Shown here: piece after piece, positions 32,756 to 41,527 of the stretch
Position numbering within the stretch: the first letter of the stretch is position 1
Layout of the letters: each line of letters starts with the position of its first letter
Source of the DNA: Streptomyces sp. NBC_01244
GTDB lineage: Bacteria; Actinomycetota; Actinomycetes; Streptomycetales; Streptomycetaceae
Assembly (NCBI RefSeq): GCF_035987325.1
Contig: NZ_CP108488.1
Coordinates: 5,208,001-5,272,000 of the forward strand
Direction of reading: 5' to 3'
Length of the DNA stretch: 64,000 bases
Position numbers and translations under genes: made by a program
The notes under the pieces: model-generated
What the model was told of the DNA's origin: nothing
Seen by the model: the letters and a program-made list of their open reading frames with translations, nothing else
Database searches by the model: none

Positions 32756-35301
32756 GCGGCGAGAGCGCCGTGAGCGCCGACCAGGAGAACCTGAGCGCCG
32801 ACCAGGACAAGCGGGTCCCCGCCGGTACGCGGTGGCTCGGCGCCGTCGGGCTGTCCGTCGTCATCCCCGCTCCCGTCCCGGAGCAGACCCTCACCACCCT
32901 GCGCGAACACCTCGACGCCCACTGCGGCACGGGCCCCGGCGCCTGGGAACTCATCGTGGTCACCGGCGACGCGGCCGCCCCGGCCGCGACCGCGGCAGCC
33001 GCCGCGGAACCCCGGATCCGGCTGATCCGCCTCGGCGACGGCGACGCCGACGACCGCGACAGCGACGACAACGACGCCAACGACAGCGGCGACAGCGCCC
33101 GCGACAGCCGGGCCGCCAGCGGCAAGGGCGCCGCCCTCCGCGCCGGAGTGCTCGCCTCCACGGGCGACCGGGTGCTGCTCACCGATGCCGCGCTCGGCAC
33201 CCCGCTCGACGAGCTGGCCCGCCTCGAGGAAGTCCTGGACCCGGGCACGGACGGCGACCCGGGCACGGACGCCGCACCCCCCGCCGTGGTCCTCGGCCGA
33301 TCCCGGAACCGCCTGGTCCGCACCCTCGGCATCCCCGGCATACCGGGATTCCGCGCCGACACGTGCGCCTTCGCGCTCTTCGACGGCGACCGCGCCCGCG
33401 CGGCCTTCGGCGCCTCCACCCTCGACGGACCGGCCATCGACGCCGAGGTCCTGCGCTGGGTCCGCCGCCAGGGCTGGCACGTGGCGGAGGTCGAGCTCCC
33501 CGTGCGCCGCGGCCACACCGGGACGGCCGGCGCGAGCGCCCCGCGCCCCGACCGCCGCCGCGCCCTCGGCGACCTGTTCCGCCTCAACGCCGGCGGCCTC
33601 GCCGTGGCCGCCGCCTTCATCGCGCTCTCCCTCTACGTCTTCCAGGGCCTGTGGACGGACCTCGACGGCGCCTATCTCGCGGACGCGCTCCAGGACCAGA
33701 ACCAGTGGGAGTGGTTCGTCGGCGTCACCACCGACAACATCACCCACCTCCGCAACCCGCTCTTCACCCTCTCCCAGGGCATGCCCGACGGCGTGAACCT
33801 GATGGCCAACGCGACGATGCTCGGCCTGAACGTGCCGCTGATCCCGGTCACGCTGCTCTTCGGCGAGACGGTCACCTTCGCGCTGGTCCTCACGCTCGGC
33901 ATGGCCGCCAGCGCCTGGACCTGGTACTGGCTGATCCGCCGCCGGTTCGTGCGCAGCCGCTGGGCGGCCGCCGCGGGCGGGGCGCTCGCCGCCTTCGCGC
34001 CGCCGATGGTCTCGCACGCCAACGGCCATCCGAACTTCGTCGTCCTCTTCATGATCCCGCTGATCATCGACCGGGCCCTGCGCCTGTGCGAGGGACCCCG
34101 TGAAGGTCGCGGTGTGACGCGTGACGGGGTACTGCTCGGGCTCTTCGCGACGTACCAGATCTTCATCGGCGAGGAACCGCTGCTCATCGCCGCGCTCGGC
34201 ATGCTGGTCTTCTGCCTGGCCTACCTCCTCGTCGCCCCCCGCCGCGCCCTCGCGGCGGCGCGGCCGCTGGGCTCCGGTCTGGTCGTGGCGCTCGCCGTGT
34301 GCCTGCCGCTGGTGGCCGTCCCGCTGTACTGGCAGTTCTTCGGCCCGCAGAGCTACCACTCGGTCCTGCACGGGGACAACGCCGGGAACAGTCCGCGCGC
34401 CCTGATCGAGTTCGCCTCGCGCTCGCTCTTCGGCGACCCCGAGACGGCCGGCAAGCTCTCCCTGAACACCACCGAGCAGAACGCCTTCTACGGCTGGCCC
34501 CTCCTCGCCTTCGGCGTGGCCGTGTGCGTGTGGCTGTGGCGGAGCAAGGCCGTACGGGCCCTCGCGATCACCGGCTTCGTCGCGCTCCTGCTGTCCCTCG
34601 GGCCGTGGGTGCCCGTACCCCGTACGGAGATCGTGCTGCCGGGCCCGTGGCGCCTGATGATCAAGCTGCCGCTCTTCGAGTCGGTGATCGAGGGGCGCGT
34701 GGCGATGGTGTGCGCCCCCATCCTGGGCCTCCTGCTCGCCCTCGCGCTCGACCGGATCCTCCGGCTGCCCGCGCGCGAGCTGCGGACGCTGGGCCTGCTG
34801 GGCGCGGCGGCCGCGCTGATCCCGGTCCTGCCGCTGCCGCTGACCGTACGGGACCGCGCGCCGGTGCCCGCGTTCATCACCTCCGGGGACTGGAAGCGCT
34901 ACGTGAAGGACGGGGAGGCACTCGTTCCGGTACCGCTGCCGGACCCGGGACAGGCGGACGCGCTGCACTGGCAGGTGGAGGCGGACTTCGGCTTCCGGCT
35001 GGCCGGCGGCTACTTCAACGGCCCGTGGGGACCCGACCGGATCGGCATCTACGGGGCCACCCCGCGGCACCTCTCGAACCTCCTGCGCGACGTCCGCTAC
35101 GGCGCGCAGCCGCCCGAGGTCGACGCCTCCTGGCGGGGGCAGGCCCGCCAGGACCTGGAGTACTGGAAGGCCGGCGCGGTCGTCCTGCCCCGCCAGGACC
35201 GGGACACGGAACTGCGGGAACTGATCACCGGGCTGCTGGGCCGGGAGCCGGAGCAGGTGCGCGACGTGTGGGTCTGGAGGGTGGGCCCGGGGGAGCCGTA
35301 G
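32752..35301 (+). CDS. Large membrane protein with N-terminal glycosyltransferase-2-like domain
   Basis: The 849-residue product starts with a region resembling a GT2 fold (LSVVIPAPVPEQTLTTLREH, WELIVVTGD, SGKGAALRAGVLASTGDRVL). The usual DxD is not evident (LLTDAALGTP), and an Asp/Ser-rich insert occupies about residues 100-122. From about residue 285 follow 10-12 transmembrane helices of the kind found in YfhO/PMT-like glycosyltransferases, then a soluble C-terminal domain. It may transfer a lipid-linked sugar at the membrane, but both the donor site and the substrate are uncertain. Starts by GTGA overlap with the GntR gene. Confidence 0.7.
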   Translation: MSGESAVSADQENLSADQDKRVPAGTRWLGAVGLSVVIPAPVPEQTLTTLREHLDAHCGTGPGAWELIVVTGDAAAPAATAAAAAEPRIRLIRLGDGDADDRDSDDNDANDSGDSARDSRAASGKGAALRAGVLASTGDRVLLTDAALGTPLDELARLEEVLDPGTDGDPGTDAAPPAVVLGRSRNRLVRTLGIPGIPGFRADTCAFALFDGDRARAAFGASTLDGPAIDAEVLRWVRRQGWHVAEVELPVRRGHTGTAGASAPRPDRRRALGDLFRLNAGGLAVAAAFIALSLYVFQGLWTDLDGAYLADALQDQNQWEWFVGVTTDNITHLRNPLFTLSQGMPDGVNLMANATMLGLNVPLIPVTLLFGETVTFALVLTLGMAASAWTWYWLIRRRFVRSRWAAAAGGALAAFAPPMVSHANGHPNFVVLFMIPLIIDRALRLCEGPREGRGVTRDGVLLGLFATYQIFIGEEPLLIAALGMLVFCLAYLLVAPRRALAAARPLGSGLVVALAVCLPLVAVPLYWQFFGPQSYHSVLHGDNAGNSPRALIEFASRSLFGDPETAGKLSLNTTEQNAFYGWPLLAFGVAVCVWLWRSKAVRALAITGFVALLLSLGPWVPVPRTEIVLPGPWRLMIKLPLFESVIEGRVAMVCAPILGLLLALALDRILRLPARELRTLGLLGAAAALIPVLPLPLTVRDRAPVPAFITSGDWKRYVKDGEALVPVPLPDPGQADALHWQVEADFGFRLAGGYFNGPWGPDRIGIYGATPRHLSNLLRDVRYGAQPPEVDASWRGQARQDLEYWKAGAVVLPRQDRDTELRELITGLLGREPEQVRDVWVWRVGPGEP

Positions 35302-35306
35302 CCGCG

Positions 35307-35380
35307 GATCCGGCGTGGATCCTGATCTGATCCGGCGTGGATCCCGATTGGATCCGGCCTGGATCCCGATCGGATCAGGC
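35307..35380. repeat. 22-bp tandem repeat, 3.4 copies
   Basis: Three consecutive 22-bp units begin at 35307, 35329 and 35351, each opening GATCCGGC and containing TGGATCC, followed by an 8-base partial copy to 35380. Units differ at two to four positions. The array starts 6 bases after the stop of the membrane protein and ends about 100 bases before the next start. Each unit contains BamHI-like GGATCC palindromes. Confidence 0.85.
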
Positions 35381-35483
35381 GCGGTTCGCGTACAGCGCAC
35401 CTTCGGGTCTGCCCACCCCTTCGCTGAGCGTGTCCGGCGCACTACGCTGGCCCGATCGGCGACAACGACTGATCGGAGGCCGA

Positions 35484-36134
35484 GTGGCCTGTGACCTGTG
35501 GCTGGTCCCCCTTGTCGACGTGCTGTGCCACAGCCCCGACAACCCCTTCGCGGAAGAGATCGCCTCGTACGACAAGGCGCTGGGTGAGGCCGGACTGCCG
35601 TCCGTGCCGGTGTTCGCGTACATGCCGGGGCTGTCCGGGGACGTCGCCCCGGTGGCCGGTTTCGACTACGACGCCCTGCACTTCCTTCGGAGGGCGTACC
35701 TGCTCCAGATCTGCGGGCTGCCGGTGACCCCGGTGGACGAGCTGGGCGGGGACTACGAGCAACTGCTGGAGATGTTCGAGCCGACGGCGCAGCAGTCGCA
35801 CCTGGTGTGGCACTACGACCACGCGGGGGCCTACGTCCCCGTGGACTTCGCCTACCCGCTGGCCAACGAGGAGCTGCTGGCCGGGGGCGGGCCGCTGGGG
35901 TCCGCGCAGGGGCTGCTGCGCGAGCTGGCGCTGGTGGCTCCCGCGATCGGGATAGACCCCCGGAACCCGCCCCTGGCTCCGGCGCCCCCGGGGCGCCCGA
36001 CGTCACTGGAGGAGCCCGCCGGGCCGATCCCGTACGACGACAGTCCCTTCGCGCGGGAGCGGCACGTCTGGCTGGGCCTGCACGCGGCGGCCACCCGGAG
36101 CCTCGGCCAGGGCTCGATGATCATCTTCAGCTGA
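35484..36134 (+). CDS. Conserved hypothetical protein
   Basis: The 216-residue product is soluble and acidic. I do not recognise a domain. Features are CDLWLVPLVDVLCHSPDNPF at the start, VWHYDHAGAYVPVDFAYPLA in the middle and a Pro-rich stretch before RHVWLGLHAAATRSL. The GTG at 35484 has GGAGG 4 bases upstream. A TACGCT box at 35443-35448 is a plausible -10. It ends at a strong terminator. Aromatic and Asp/His content in the central motif could point to an enzyme, but no catalytic set can be named. Confidence 0.7.
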   Translation: MACDLWLVPLVDVLCHSPDNPFAEEIASYDKALGEAGLPSVPVFAYMPGLSGDVAPVAGFDYDALHFLRRAYLLQICGLPVTPVDELGGDYEQLLEMFEPTAQQSHLVWHYDHAGAYVPVDFAYPLANEELLAGGGPLGSAQGLLRELALVAPAIGIDPRNPPLAPAPPGRPTSLEEPAGPIPYDDSPFARERHVWLGLHAAATRSLGQGSMIIFS

Positions 36135-36150
36135 CGCGGTTCCCCCGCAC

Positions 36151-36189
36151 GGGACGGGCCGGCTCCGCGCGACGGAGCCGGCCCGTCCC
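36151..36189. terminator. Strong bidirectional terminator
   Basis: A perfect 17-bp stem (36151-36167 with 36173-36189) encloses the 5-base loop CGCGA, between the convergent hypothetical gene and the SLATT gene. Almost no sequence separates it from the SLATT stop at 36192. Confidence 0.9.
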
Positions 36190-36191
36190 GT

Positions 36192-36917
36192 TCAGCGCGG
36201 CTGCTCCGGCGGTCTCTGGCGGGGCATGTTCGGGCGGGTGCCCGGGGGGAGCGGGAAGCGGGCCGGCGGGACGTACGCGTCCGAGCGCGATCCGCCCGCG
36301 CCCAGGGACTGCATGACCAGCGGGGCGGGGCCGGAGCTGAACTCGACCATCCACTCCGCGGTCTCCGACCGCACGAGCTCGGTCACGTCCTCCGAGAACC
36401 GGCGCAGCACGGTCAGACATCGCTCCGCGGCCTCGCTGGCGGTGCCCTCCGTCGGGCCCAGGATCTCGCGCACGTTCTCCGTGGCCCAGTCGAACTGCAG
36501 GGTCTGCAGTCGCCGCTGGACGGCCTGCGCCGTCGCCACGTCCCGCATCCAGCCCGAGGTCAGGCCGAAGAACCGGTCGCAGGCCAGGCAGGCCGCGCCC
36601 AGGAGCAGTGCGAGGTAGCCGTACGAGGCCGCCCCGGGCACGGAGCCGGTCAGCTCCAGCAGCGGCATCGCGGCGCCCGTGACCGCGCCGGCGGCGGCCC
36701 CGATCCGCAGGATCCGGGCCCCCCGGCGCTTCCACGCCCGGTCCGACAGGTACCACTCGGCGGTGCGCAGCGCGTCGGCCTCGACCCGCCGGTAGAGCTC
36801 GTCGAGCCGCTCGGCGGGCTCGCCCCAGTCCCCGAGAGGGAACGGCCGGCCGGTAAGGTCGCCGTCCTCTGCGGGATCCCGGGGTGGCCCCTCGGGCTGC
36901 ATCTCCGGCTGACTCAC
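36192..36917 (-). CDS. SLATT-domain two-helix membrane protein
   Basis: The 241-residue product has an amphipathic N-terminal region (AERLDELYRRVEADALRTAE), two adjacent transmembrane helices at about 68-88 and 97-118, then a long helix (WMRDVATAQAVQRRLQTLQF) and a Pro-rich tail. This layout matches the SLATT family, 2TM proteins predicted to form pores and often linked to nucleotide-activated (SMODS/SLOG) immune systems (family knowledge). Here no cyclase or SLOG gene is adjacent; it diverges from ybaB-recR, so a housekeeping role is possible. GTG start at 36917. Confidence 0.75.
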   Translation of the reverse strand: MSQPEMQPEGPPRDPAEDGDLTGRPFPLGDWGEPAERLDELYRRVEADALRTAEWYLSDRAWKRRGARILRIGAAAGAVTGAAMPLLELTGSVPGAASYGYLALLLGAACLACDRFFGLTSGWMRDVATAQAVQRRLQTLQFDWATENVREILGPTEGTASEAAERCLTVLRRFSEDVTELVRSETAEWMVEFSSGPAPLVMQSLGAGGSRSDAYVPPARFPLPPGTRPNMPRQRPPEQPR

Positions 36918-36962
36918 CCGGGCACTCCCTCTGCCTGCGCTGAACGTGTGGTGGTGCGCGTG

Positions 36963-36978
36963 TGCGCAATGATGCGCA
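36963..36978. promoter_or_regulatory. Inverted repeat TGCGCA-ATGA-TGCGCA in the divergent region
   Basis: Two copies of the self-complementary hexamer TGCGCA, 4 bases apart, lie 46 bases upstream of the SLATT start. They fall in the 268-base divergent region shared with ybaB. A TAGGCT box at 37127-37132 is a likely -10 for ybaB. Function of the repeat is a guess. Confidence 0.4.
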
Positions 36979-37185
36979 TGCTCTTCCTACCTTCGAATGA
37001 GACGCGATGGGCGCCGATTCCCGGGATTTCCGCCCGCAAGGAGGGTGCCATCAGGTACGCGCACGCCCCGTCTCTCACTCGAAAGAGTTGGTCCTCACGG
37101 CGTAGGGCGCGGCGCCCGGGGAGCACGTAGGCTCGGATTGACCAAGCCGCCGGCGCTTGGCCCGACGCTACGGAGTGAGTGACCT

Positions 37186-37530
37186 GTGATTCCCGGTGGT
37201 GGTCAGCCCAACATGCAGCAGCTGCTCCAGCAGGCCCAGAAGATGCAGCAGGACCTTGCCGTGGCGCAGGAGGAGCTGGCGCGGGCCGAGGTGGAGGGCC
37301 AGGCCGGCGGCGGCCTGGTGAAGGCGACCGTCACCGGTTCCGGTGAACTGCGCGCGCTGGTGATCGACCCGAAGGCCGTCGACCCCGAGGACACCGAGAC
37401 GCTCGCGGACCTGGTGGTCGCGGCGGTCCAGGCGGCCAACGAGAATGCGCAGACGCTCCAGCAGCAGAAGCTGGGCCCGCTGGCGCAGGGGCTGGGCGGC
37501 GGCAGCGGTATCCCCGGCCTTCCCTTCTAG
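37186..37530 (+). CDS. ybaB: YbaB/EbfC nucleoid-associated protein
   Basis: The 114-residue product has the family core: [20 protein letters not shown] near residue 10, [20 protein letters not shown] near 37, and [17 protein letters not shown] near 78. YbaB dimers bind DNA non-specifically and the gene is nearly always next to recR (established knowledge). The GTG at 37186 follows GGAGTGAG. It begins the ybaB-recR-DUF5063 operon. Confidence 0.95.
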   Translation: MIPGGGQPNMQQLLQQAQKMQQDLAVAQEELARAEVEGQAGGGLVKATVTGSGELRALVIDPKAVDPEDTETLADLVVAAVQAANENAQTLQQQKLGPLAQGLGGGSGIPGLPF

Positions 37531-37638
37531 GCACCGTCTCCAAGCCCGTCCCGTTCGTTCCAACCGTCCCGACCGCCCCGACCGTCCCGCCAGAACTCTT
37601 CAGACCACTTCAGACCAGAACCGAAAGAAGGCATTCCG

Positions 37639-38238
37639 TTGTACGAAGGCGTGGTCCAGGACCTGATCGACGAACTGGGCAGGCTGCCCGGCGTCGGGCC
37701 CAAGAGCGCGCAGCGGATCGCCTTCCACATCCTGCAGGCCGAGCCCACCGATGTCCGCCGCCTCGCGCACGCGCTGCTGGAGGTCAAGGACAAGGTCCGG
37801 TTCTGTGCGGTGTGCGGGAACGTGGCGCAGGAGGAGCGGTGCAACATCTGCCGCGATCCGCGCCGCGATCTGACGGTCATCTGTGTGGTCGAGGAGTCGA
37901 AGGACGTCGTCGCGATCGAGCGGACCCGCGAGTTCCGGGGCCGGTACCACGTCCTCGGCGGCGCGATCAGCCCGATCGAGGGCGTCGGCCCGGACGATCT
38001 GCGCATCCGGGAGCTGCTGGCGCGGCTCGCGGACGGTTCGGTCACCGAGCTGATCATCGCGACCGACCCGAACCTGGAGGGCGAGGCGACCGCCACCTAC
38101 CTCGCCCGCATGATGAAGCCCATGGGCCTGAAGGTCACCCGCCTGGCCAGCGGGCTCCCCGTCGGGGGAGATCTGGAGTACGCGGACGAGGTCACGCTCG
38201 GGCGGGCCTTTGAAGGAAGGCGACTTCTCGATGTCTGA
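37639..38238 (+). CDS. recR: Recombination protein RecR
   Basis: The 199-residue product is full length. Helix-hairpin-helix [20 protein letters not shown] is near residue 15, the four-Cys zinc finger [16 protein letters not shown] near residue 56, a Toprim domain from [17 protein letters not shown], and [20 protein letters not shown] near 106. RecR works with RecF and RecO to load RecA on gapped DNA. The start is TTG (37639) preceded by GAAAGAAGG. Its last 8 bases overlap the DUF5063 gene. Confidence 0.97.
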   Translation: MYEGVVQDLIDELGRLPGVGPKSAQRIAFHILQAEPTDVRRLAHALLEVKDKVRFCAVCGNVAQEERCNICRDPRRDLTVICVVEESKDVVAIERTREFRGRYHVLGGAISPIEGVGPDDLRIRELLARLADGSVTELIIATDPNLEGEATATYLARMMKPMGLKVTRLASGLPVGGDLEYADEVTLGRAFEGRRLLDV

Positions 38239-38878
38239 CGCAACGCTGCACGCCCTGGGACAGGATCCGGACGACTTCGCGGCTTCGATCGCGGATCAGA
38301 TCGAGTCCTTCATCGTCGCGGTCACCGAGGTGGCCAAGGGCGAGGACCCGGACAGCGCGGTGCCCTTCCTCCTCCTGGAGGTGTCCCAGCTGCTGCTGGC
38401 GGGCGGCCGGCTCGGTGCCTACCAGGACGTCCTGCCCGACGAACGCTACGAGCCCGACCTGGGCCCGGAGCCGGACGTGGACGACCTGCGCGAGCGGTTC
38501 GCGGTGATGCTGGAGCCGGTCGACGTCTACTCGGAGGTCTTCGACCCCTACGAGCCGCGGAAGGCCCCGGTCCCGCACCGGATCTCCGACGACCTGGCGG
38601 ACGTCGTCGCCGACCTCCGGCACGGCCTCATCCACCACCAGTCGGGCCGGATCACCGAGGCGCTGTGGTGGTGGCAGTTCTCGTACTTCACCAACTGGGG
38701 ACCGACGGCATCGGCCACGCTGCGCGCCCTCCAGTCACTGATCGCACACGTCCGCCTCGACCAGCCGCTGGCCGCGCTGGACGGCCTGGACACGGACGAG
38801 GACCTCGCGGAGGACGAGCTGGCGGAGCAGGCCGGGCAGGTCATGGCCGAGGAGCTCGGCGGACTCGGCCGGAAGTAA
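38231..38878 (+). CDS. DUF5063 family protein
   Basis: The 215-residue acidic protein has [20 protein letters not shown] near residue 7, a central [20 protein letters not shown] and [20 protein letters not shown] near 140, which I recognise as DUF5063, the usual gene after recR in Streptomyces. Function unknown. The ATG at 38231 has GAAGG upstream within recR and overlaps its end by 8 bases. Confidence 0.85.
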   Translation: MSDATLHALGQDPDDFAASIADQIESFIVAVTEVAKGEDPDSAVPFLLLEVSQLLLAGGRLGAYQDVLPDERYEPDLGPEPDVDDLRERFAVMLEPVDVYSEVFDPYEPRKAPVPHRISDDLADVVADLRHGLIHHQSGRITEALWWWQFSYFTNWGPTASATLRALQSLIAHVRLDQPLAALDGLDTDEDLAEDELAEQAGQVMAEELGGLGRK

Positions 38879-38999
38879 ACGCCCCGGTGGGGGAACGTTT
38901 GCTGTGATCTTTTCGTCTCATGATGTGGTACGAGGCGGTCGTATCGCGGCCGCTCGTTAGACTGCACCAGCAATGAGACGGACTGAGCGAGGAGCGCAC

Positions 39000-40277
39000 G
39001 TGGGCCTTGTCGTGCAGAAGTACGGAGGCTCCTCCGTAGCCGATGCCGAAGGCATCAAGCGTGTTGCCAAGCGGATCGTGGATGCCAAGAAGAACGGCCA
39101 CCAAGTGGTCGTCGTGGTTTCCGCGATGGGCGACACGACGGACGAGCTGATCGATCTCGCCGAGCAGGTGTCCCCGATGCCTGCCGGACGTGAATTCGAC
39201 ATGCTGCTGACCGCCGGAGAGCGGATCTCCATGGCCCTGCTGGCCATGGCGATCAAAAACCTGGGCCACGAGGCCCAGTCGTTCACCGGTAGCCAGGCAG
39301 GCGTCATCACCGACTCGGTCCACAACAAAGCGCGCATCATCGATGTCACGCCGGGCCGTATCCGCACCGCGCTGGACGAGGGCAACATCGCCATCGTCGC
39401 CGGCTTCCAGGGTGTGTCGGCGGACAGCAAGGACATCACCACCCTCGGCCGGGGTGGCTCGGACACGACCGCCGTCGCGCTCGCCGCGGCGCTGGACGCC
39501 GAGGTCTGCGAGATCTACACCGATGTCGACGGCGTCTTCACCGCGGACCCCCGCGTCGTGAAGAAGGCCAAGAAGATCGACTGGATCAACTCCGAGGACA
39601 TGCTGGAGCTCGCGGCCTCCGGCTCCAAGGTGCTGCTGCACCGCTGCGTCGAGTACGCGCGCCGCTACAACATCCCGATCCACGTCCGCTCGTCCTTCTC
39701 GGGACTGCCGGGCACCTGGGTCAGCAACGAGAATCCGCAAGGGGACGAGCCGGTGGAGCACGCCATCATCTCCGGAGTCGCTCACGACGTCTCCGAAGCC
39801 AAGATCACGGTCGTCGGCGTCCCGGACAAGCCGGGTGAGGCCGCGGCCATCTTCCGCGCCATCGCGGACGCCGAGATCAACATCGACATGATCGTGCAGA
39901 ACGTGTCCGCCGCCTCCACGGGGCTGACGGACATCTCCTTCACCCTCCCCAAGGCCGAGGGCCACAAGGCCATCGACGCCCTGGAGAAGGCGAAGGGCAC
40001 CATCGGCTTCGAGTCCCTGCGCTACGACGACCAGATCGGCAAGATCTCCCTGGTCGGCGCGGGCATGAAGACCAACCCGGGCGTCACCGCCTCGTTCTTC
40101 CAGGCGCTGTCCGACGCGGGCGTCAACATCGAGCTCATCTCCACCTCGGAGATCCGCATCTCGGTCGTGACCCGCCAGGACGACGTCAACGAGGCCGTCC
40201 GCGCCGTGCACACGGCCTTCGGACTCGACAACGACAGCGGCGACGAAGCCGTCGTCTACGGCGGCACGGGACGTTGA
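39000..40277 (+). CDS. ask: Aspartokinase
   Basis: The 425-residue enzyme phosphorylates aspartate, opening the lysine, threonine, methionine and diaminopimelate pathway. [15 protein letters not shown] at the start is the kinase signature; [25 protein letters not shown] near residue 150 and [13 protein letters not shown] near 172 bind aspartate and ATP. Two ACT domains fill the C-terminus (from [20 protein letters not shown] and [20 protein letters not shown]). GAGGAG precedes the GTG. A GTG at 39753 with AAGGGGA 7 bases upstream matches the internal start that makes the beta subunit in Corynebacterium-type enzymes. Confidence 0.97.
   Translation: MGLVVQKYGGSSVADAEGIKRVAKRIVDAKKNGHQVVVVVSAMGDTTDELIDLAEQVSPMPAGREFDMLLTAGERISMALLAMAIKNLGHEAQSFTGSQAGVITDSVHNKARIIDVTPGRIRTALDEGNIAIVAGFQGVSADSKDITTLGRGGSDTTAVALAAALDAEVCEIYTDVDGVFTADPRVVKKAKKIDWINSEDMLELAASGSKVLLHRCVEYARRYNIPIHVRSSFSGLPGTWVSNENPQGDEPVEHAIISGVAHDVSEAKITVVGVPDKPGEAAAIFRAIADAEINIDMIVQNVSAASTGLTDISFTLPKAEGHKAIDALEKAKGTIGFESLRYDDQIGKISLVGAGMKTNPGVTASFFQALSDAGVNIELISTSEIRISVVTRQDDVNEAVRAVHTAFGLDNDSGDEAVVYGGTGR
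39739..39755 (+). promoter_or_regulatory. Internal ribosome site and GTG for aspartokinase beta subunit
   Basis: AAGGGGA at 39739-39745 precedes an in-frame GTG at 39753-39755, giving a 174-residue product that covers exactly the ACT domains. Corynebacterial and some actinomycete aspartokinases are alpha2beta2 with the beta chain translated from such a site (established knowledge). Its use here is inference. Confidence 0.55.
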
Positions 40278-41368
40278 ACCAGCCCGCGGCCCGGTCCGCC
40301 CCGGCTCCGGCACTCGCCGTGGTCGGGGCGACCGGAGCCGTCGGCTCCGTCCTGCTCCAGATGCTGTCCCAGCGGGCCGACGTCTGGGGCGACGTACGCC
40401 TGATCGCCTCCTCGCGCTCGGCCGGCCGCAGGCTGACCGTGCGCGGTACGGAGACCGAGGTGCTCGCCCTCACCGAAGACGCCTTCGACGGCCTCGGGGC
40501 GGGCGACATCGCGGTCTTCCTGACCCCGGCCGAGGTTTCGGCCCGGTGGGCCCCCGTCGTCACCGCGCGCGGGGCCGTCGTGGTGGACCAGTCCGCGGCC
40601 TTCCGCGAGGACCCCGACGTACCGCTGGTGATGCCCGAGGTGAACGGGCACGCGGCCCGGATCCGGCCGCGCGGGATCGTCGCCGGACCCGACTGCGTGA
40701 CCGCCGCGATGATCGCGGCGCTGGGCGCGCTGCACGCCGAGTACGCGCTGACCGAGCTGGCCGTCTCCTCCTACCAGGCCGCGAGCGCGGCCGGCCGGGC
40801 CGGCTCGGAGGCGCTGCGCCGCCAGCTGTCGCTCGTCGCCGGCAGCACCCTGGGGGAGCACCCCGGGGACGTGCGCCGGGCCGTGGGCGAGGACACCGGG
40901 CCCTTCGCGGGTCCGCTCGTGCTCAATGTGGTGCCGTGGTCCGGAGAGCTGTGCGAGGACGGCTGGTCCTCGCACGAGCTGGCGGTACGGGCGCAAGTGC
41001 GCCGGATCCTGGACCTGGCGGAGCTGCCGGTGTCCGTGACCTGCGTACAGGTACCGGTACTGACCGGCCACTCGCTGACCGTACGGGCCCGGTTCGAGGG
41101 AGCCGTCGAGGCGGCGCACGTCCGGGAGATCCTGGAATCGGCTCCGGGGGTGGTCCTCGTGGACGACCCGGCCGCGGGGGAGTTCCCGACCCCTTCGGAC
41201 GCCGCGGGGACGGATCCGGCCTGGGTGGGACGGGTGCGGCGCTCGCTCGACGACCCGCGTGCGCTGGAGTTCTTCGTCTGCGCGGACAACCTCCGTCAGG
41301 GTGCGGCGTTGAATGCCACACAAACTGCGGAGCTCATCGCGGCTGGTTTTAGCTCCTTCAGTTTGTAG
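40274..41368 (+). CDS. Aspartate-semialdehyde dehydrogenase homologue with altered active site
   Basis: The 364-residue product has the NADP loop [15 protein letters not shown] near residue 16 and the general Asd fold. The catalytic Cys141, Gln168 (SSYQ) and His266 (TGHS) are kept. Compared with the family, NPNC before Cys is GPDC, the VDNS motif is VDQS, CVRVPV is CVQVPV (loss of the substrate-binding Arg, Gln259), and the EExK phosphate motif is HELA (residues 234-237). TTG start at 40274 overlaps the aspartokinase stop. In canonical operons this gene makes aspartate semialdehyde; here activity is doubtful and a working copy may lie elsewhere. Confidence 0.8.
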   Translation: MNQPAARSAPAPALAVVGATGAVGSVLLQMLSQRADVWGDVRLIASSRSAGRRLTVRGTETEVLALTEDAFDGLGAGDIAVFLTPAEVSARWAPVVTARGAVVVDQSAAFREDPDVPLVMPEVNGHAARIRPRGIVAGPDCVTAAMIAALGALHAEYALTELAVSSYQAASAAGRAGSEALRRQLSLVAGSTLGEHPGDVRRAVGEDTGPFAGPLVLNVVPWSGELCEDGWSSHELAVRAQVRRILDLAELPVSVTCVQVPVLTGHSLTVRARFEGAVEAAHVREILESAPGVVLVDDPAAGEFPTPSDAAGTDPAWVGRVRRSLDDPRALEFFVCADNLRQGAALNATQTAELIAAGFSSFSL

Positions 41369-41527
41369 GATCATCGTTAATACCTTGATCGAGGTGACGG
41401 CCCGACGGCTGTCGTCGTACGACGACGCGCGCCCGGGTGTGCGGCTACGCAAGAAGACGATGAGAATCCCGCCGATGAATCTGCCGTGCGCGTACAACCC
41501 TGCCAGGGGGACGCGAGTCCAACTGGC

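Noticed and set aside
35307..35380. Coding repeats
   Set aside because: Frames through the array lack start, ribosome site and family similarity.
32590..36006. 1138-residue minus-strand ORF
   Set aside because: It spans three good plus-strand genes and the 22-bp repeats; low-complexity translation is a by-product of GC bias.
36192..36917. CBASS-like defence operon around the SLATT protein
   Set aside because: No cyclase, sensor or nuclease gene is adjacent; neighbours are core genes.
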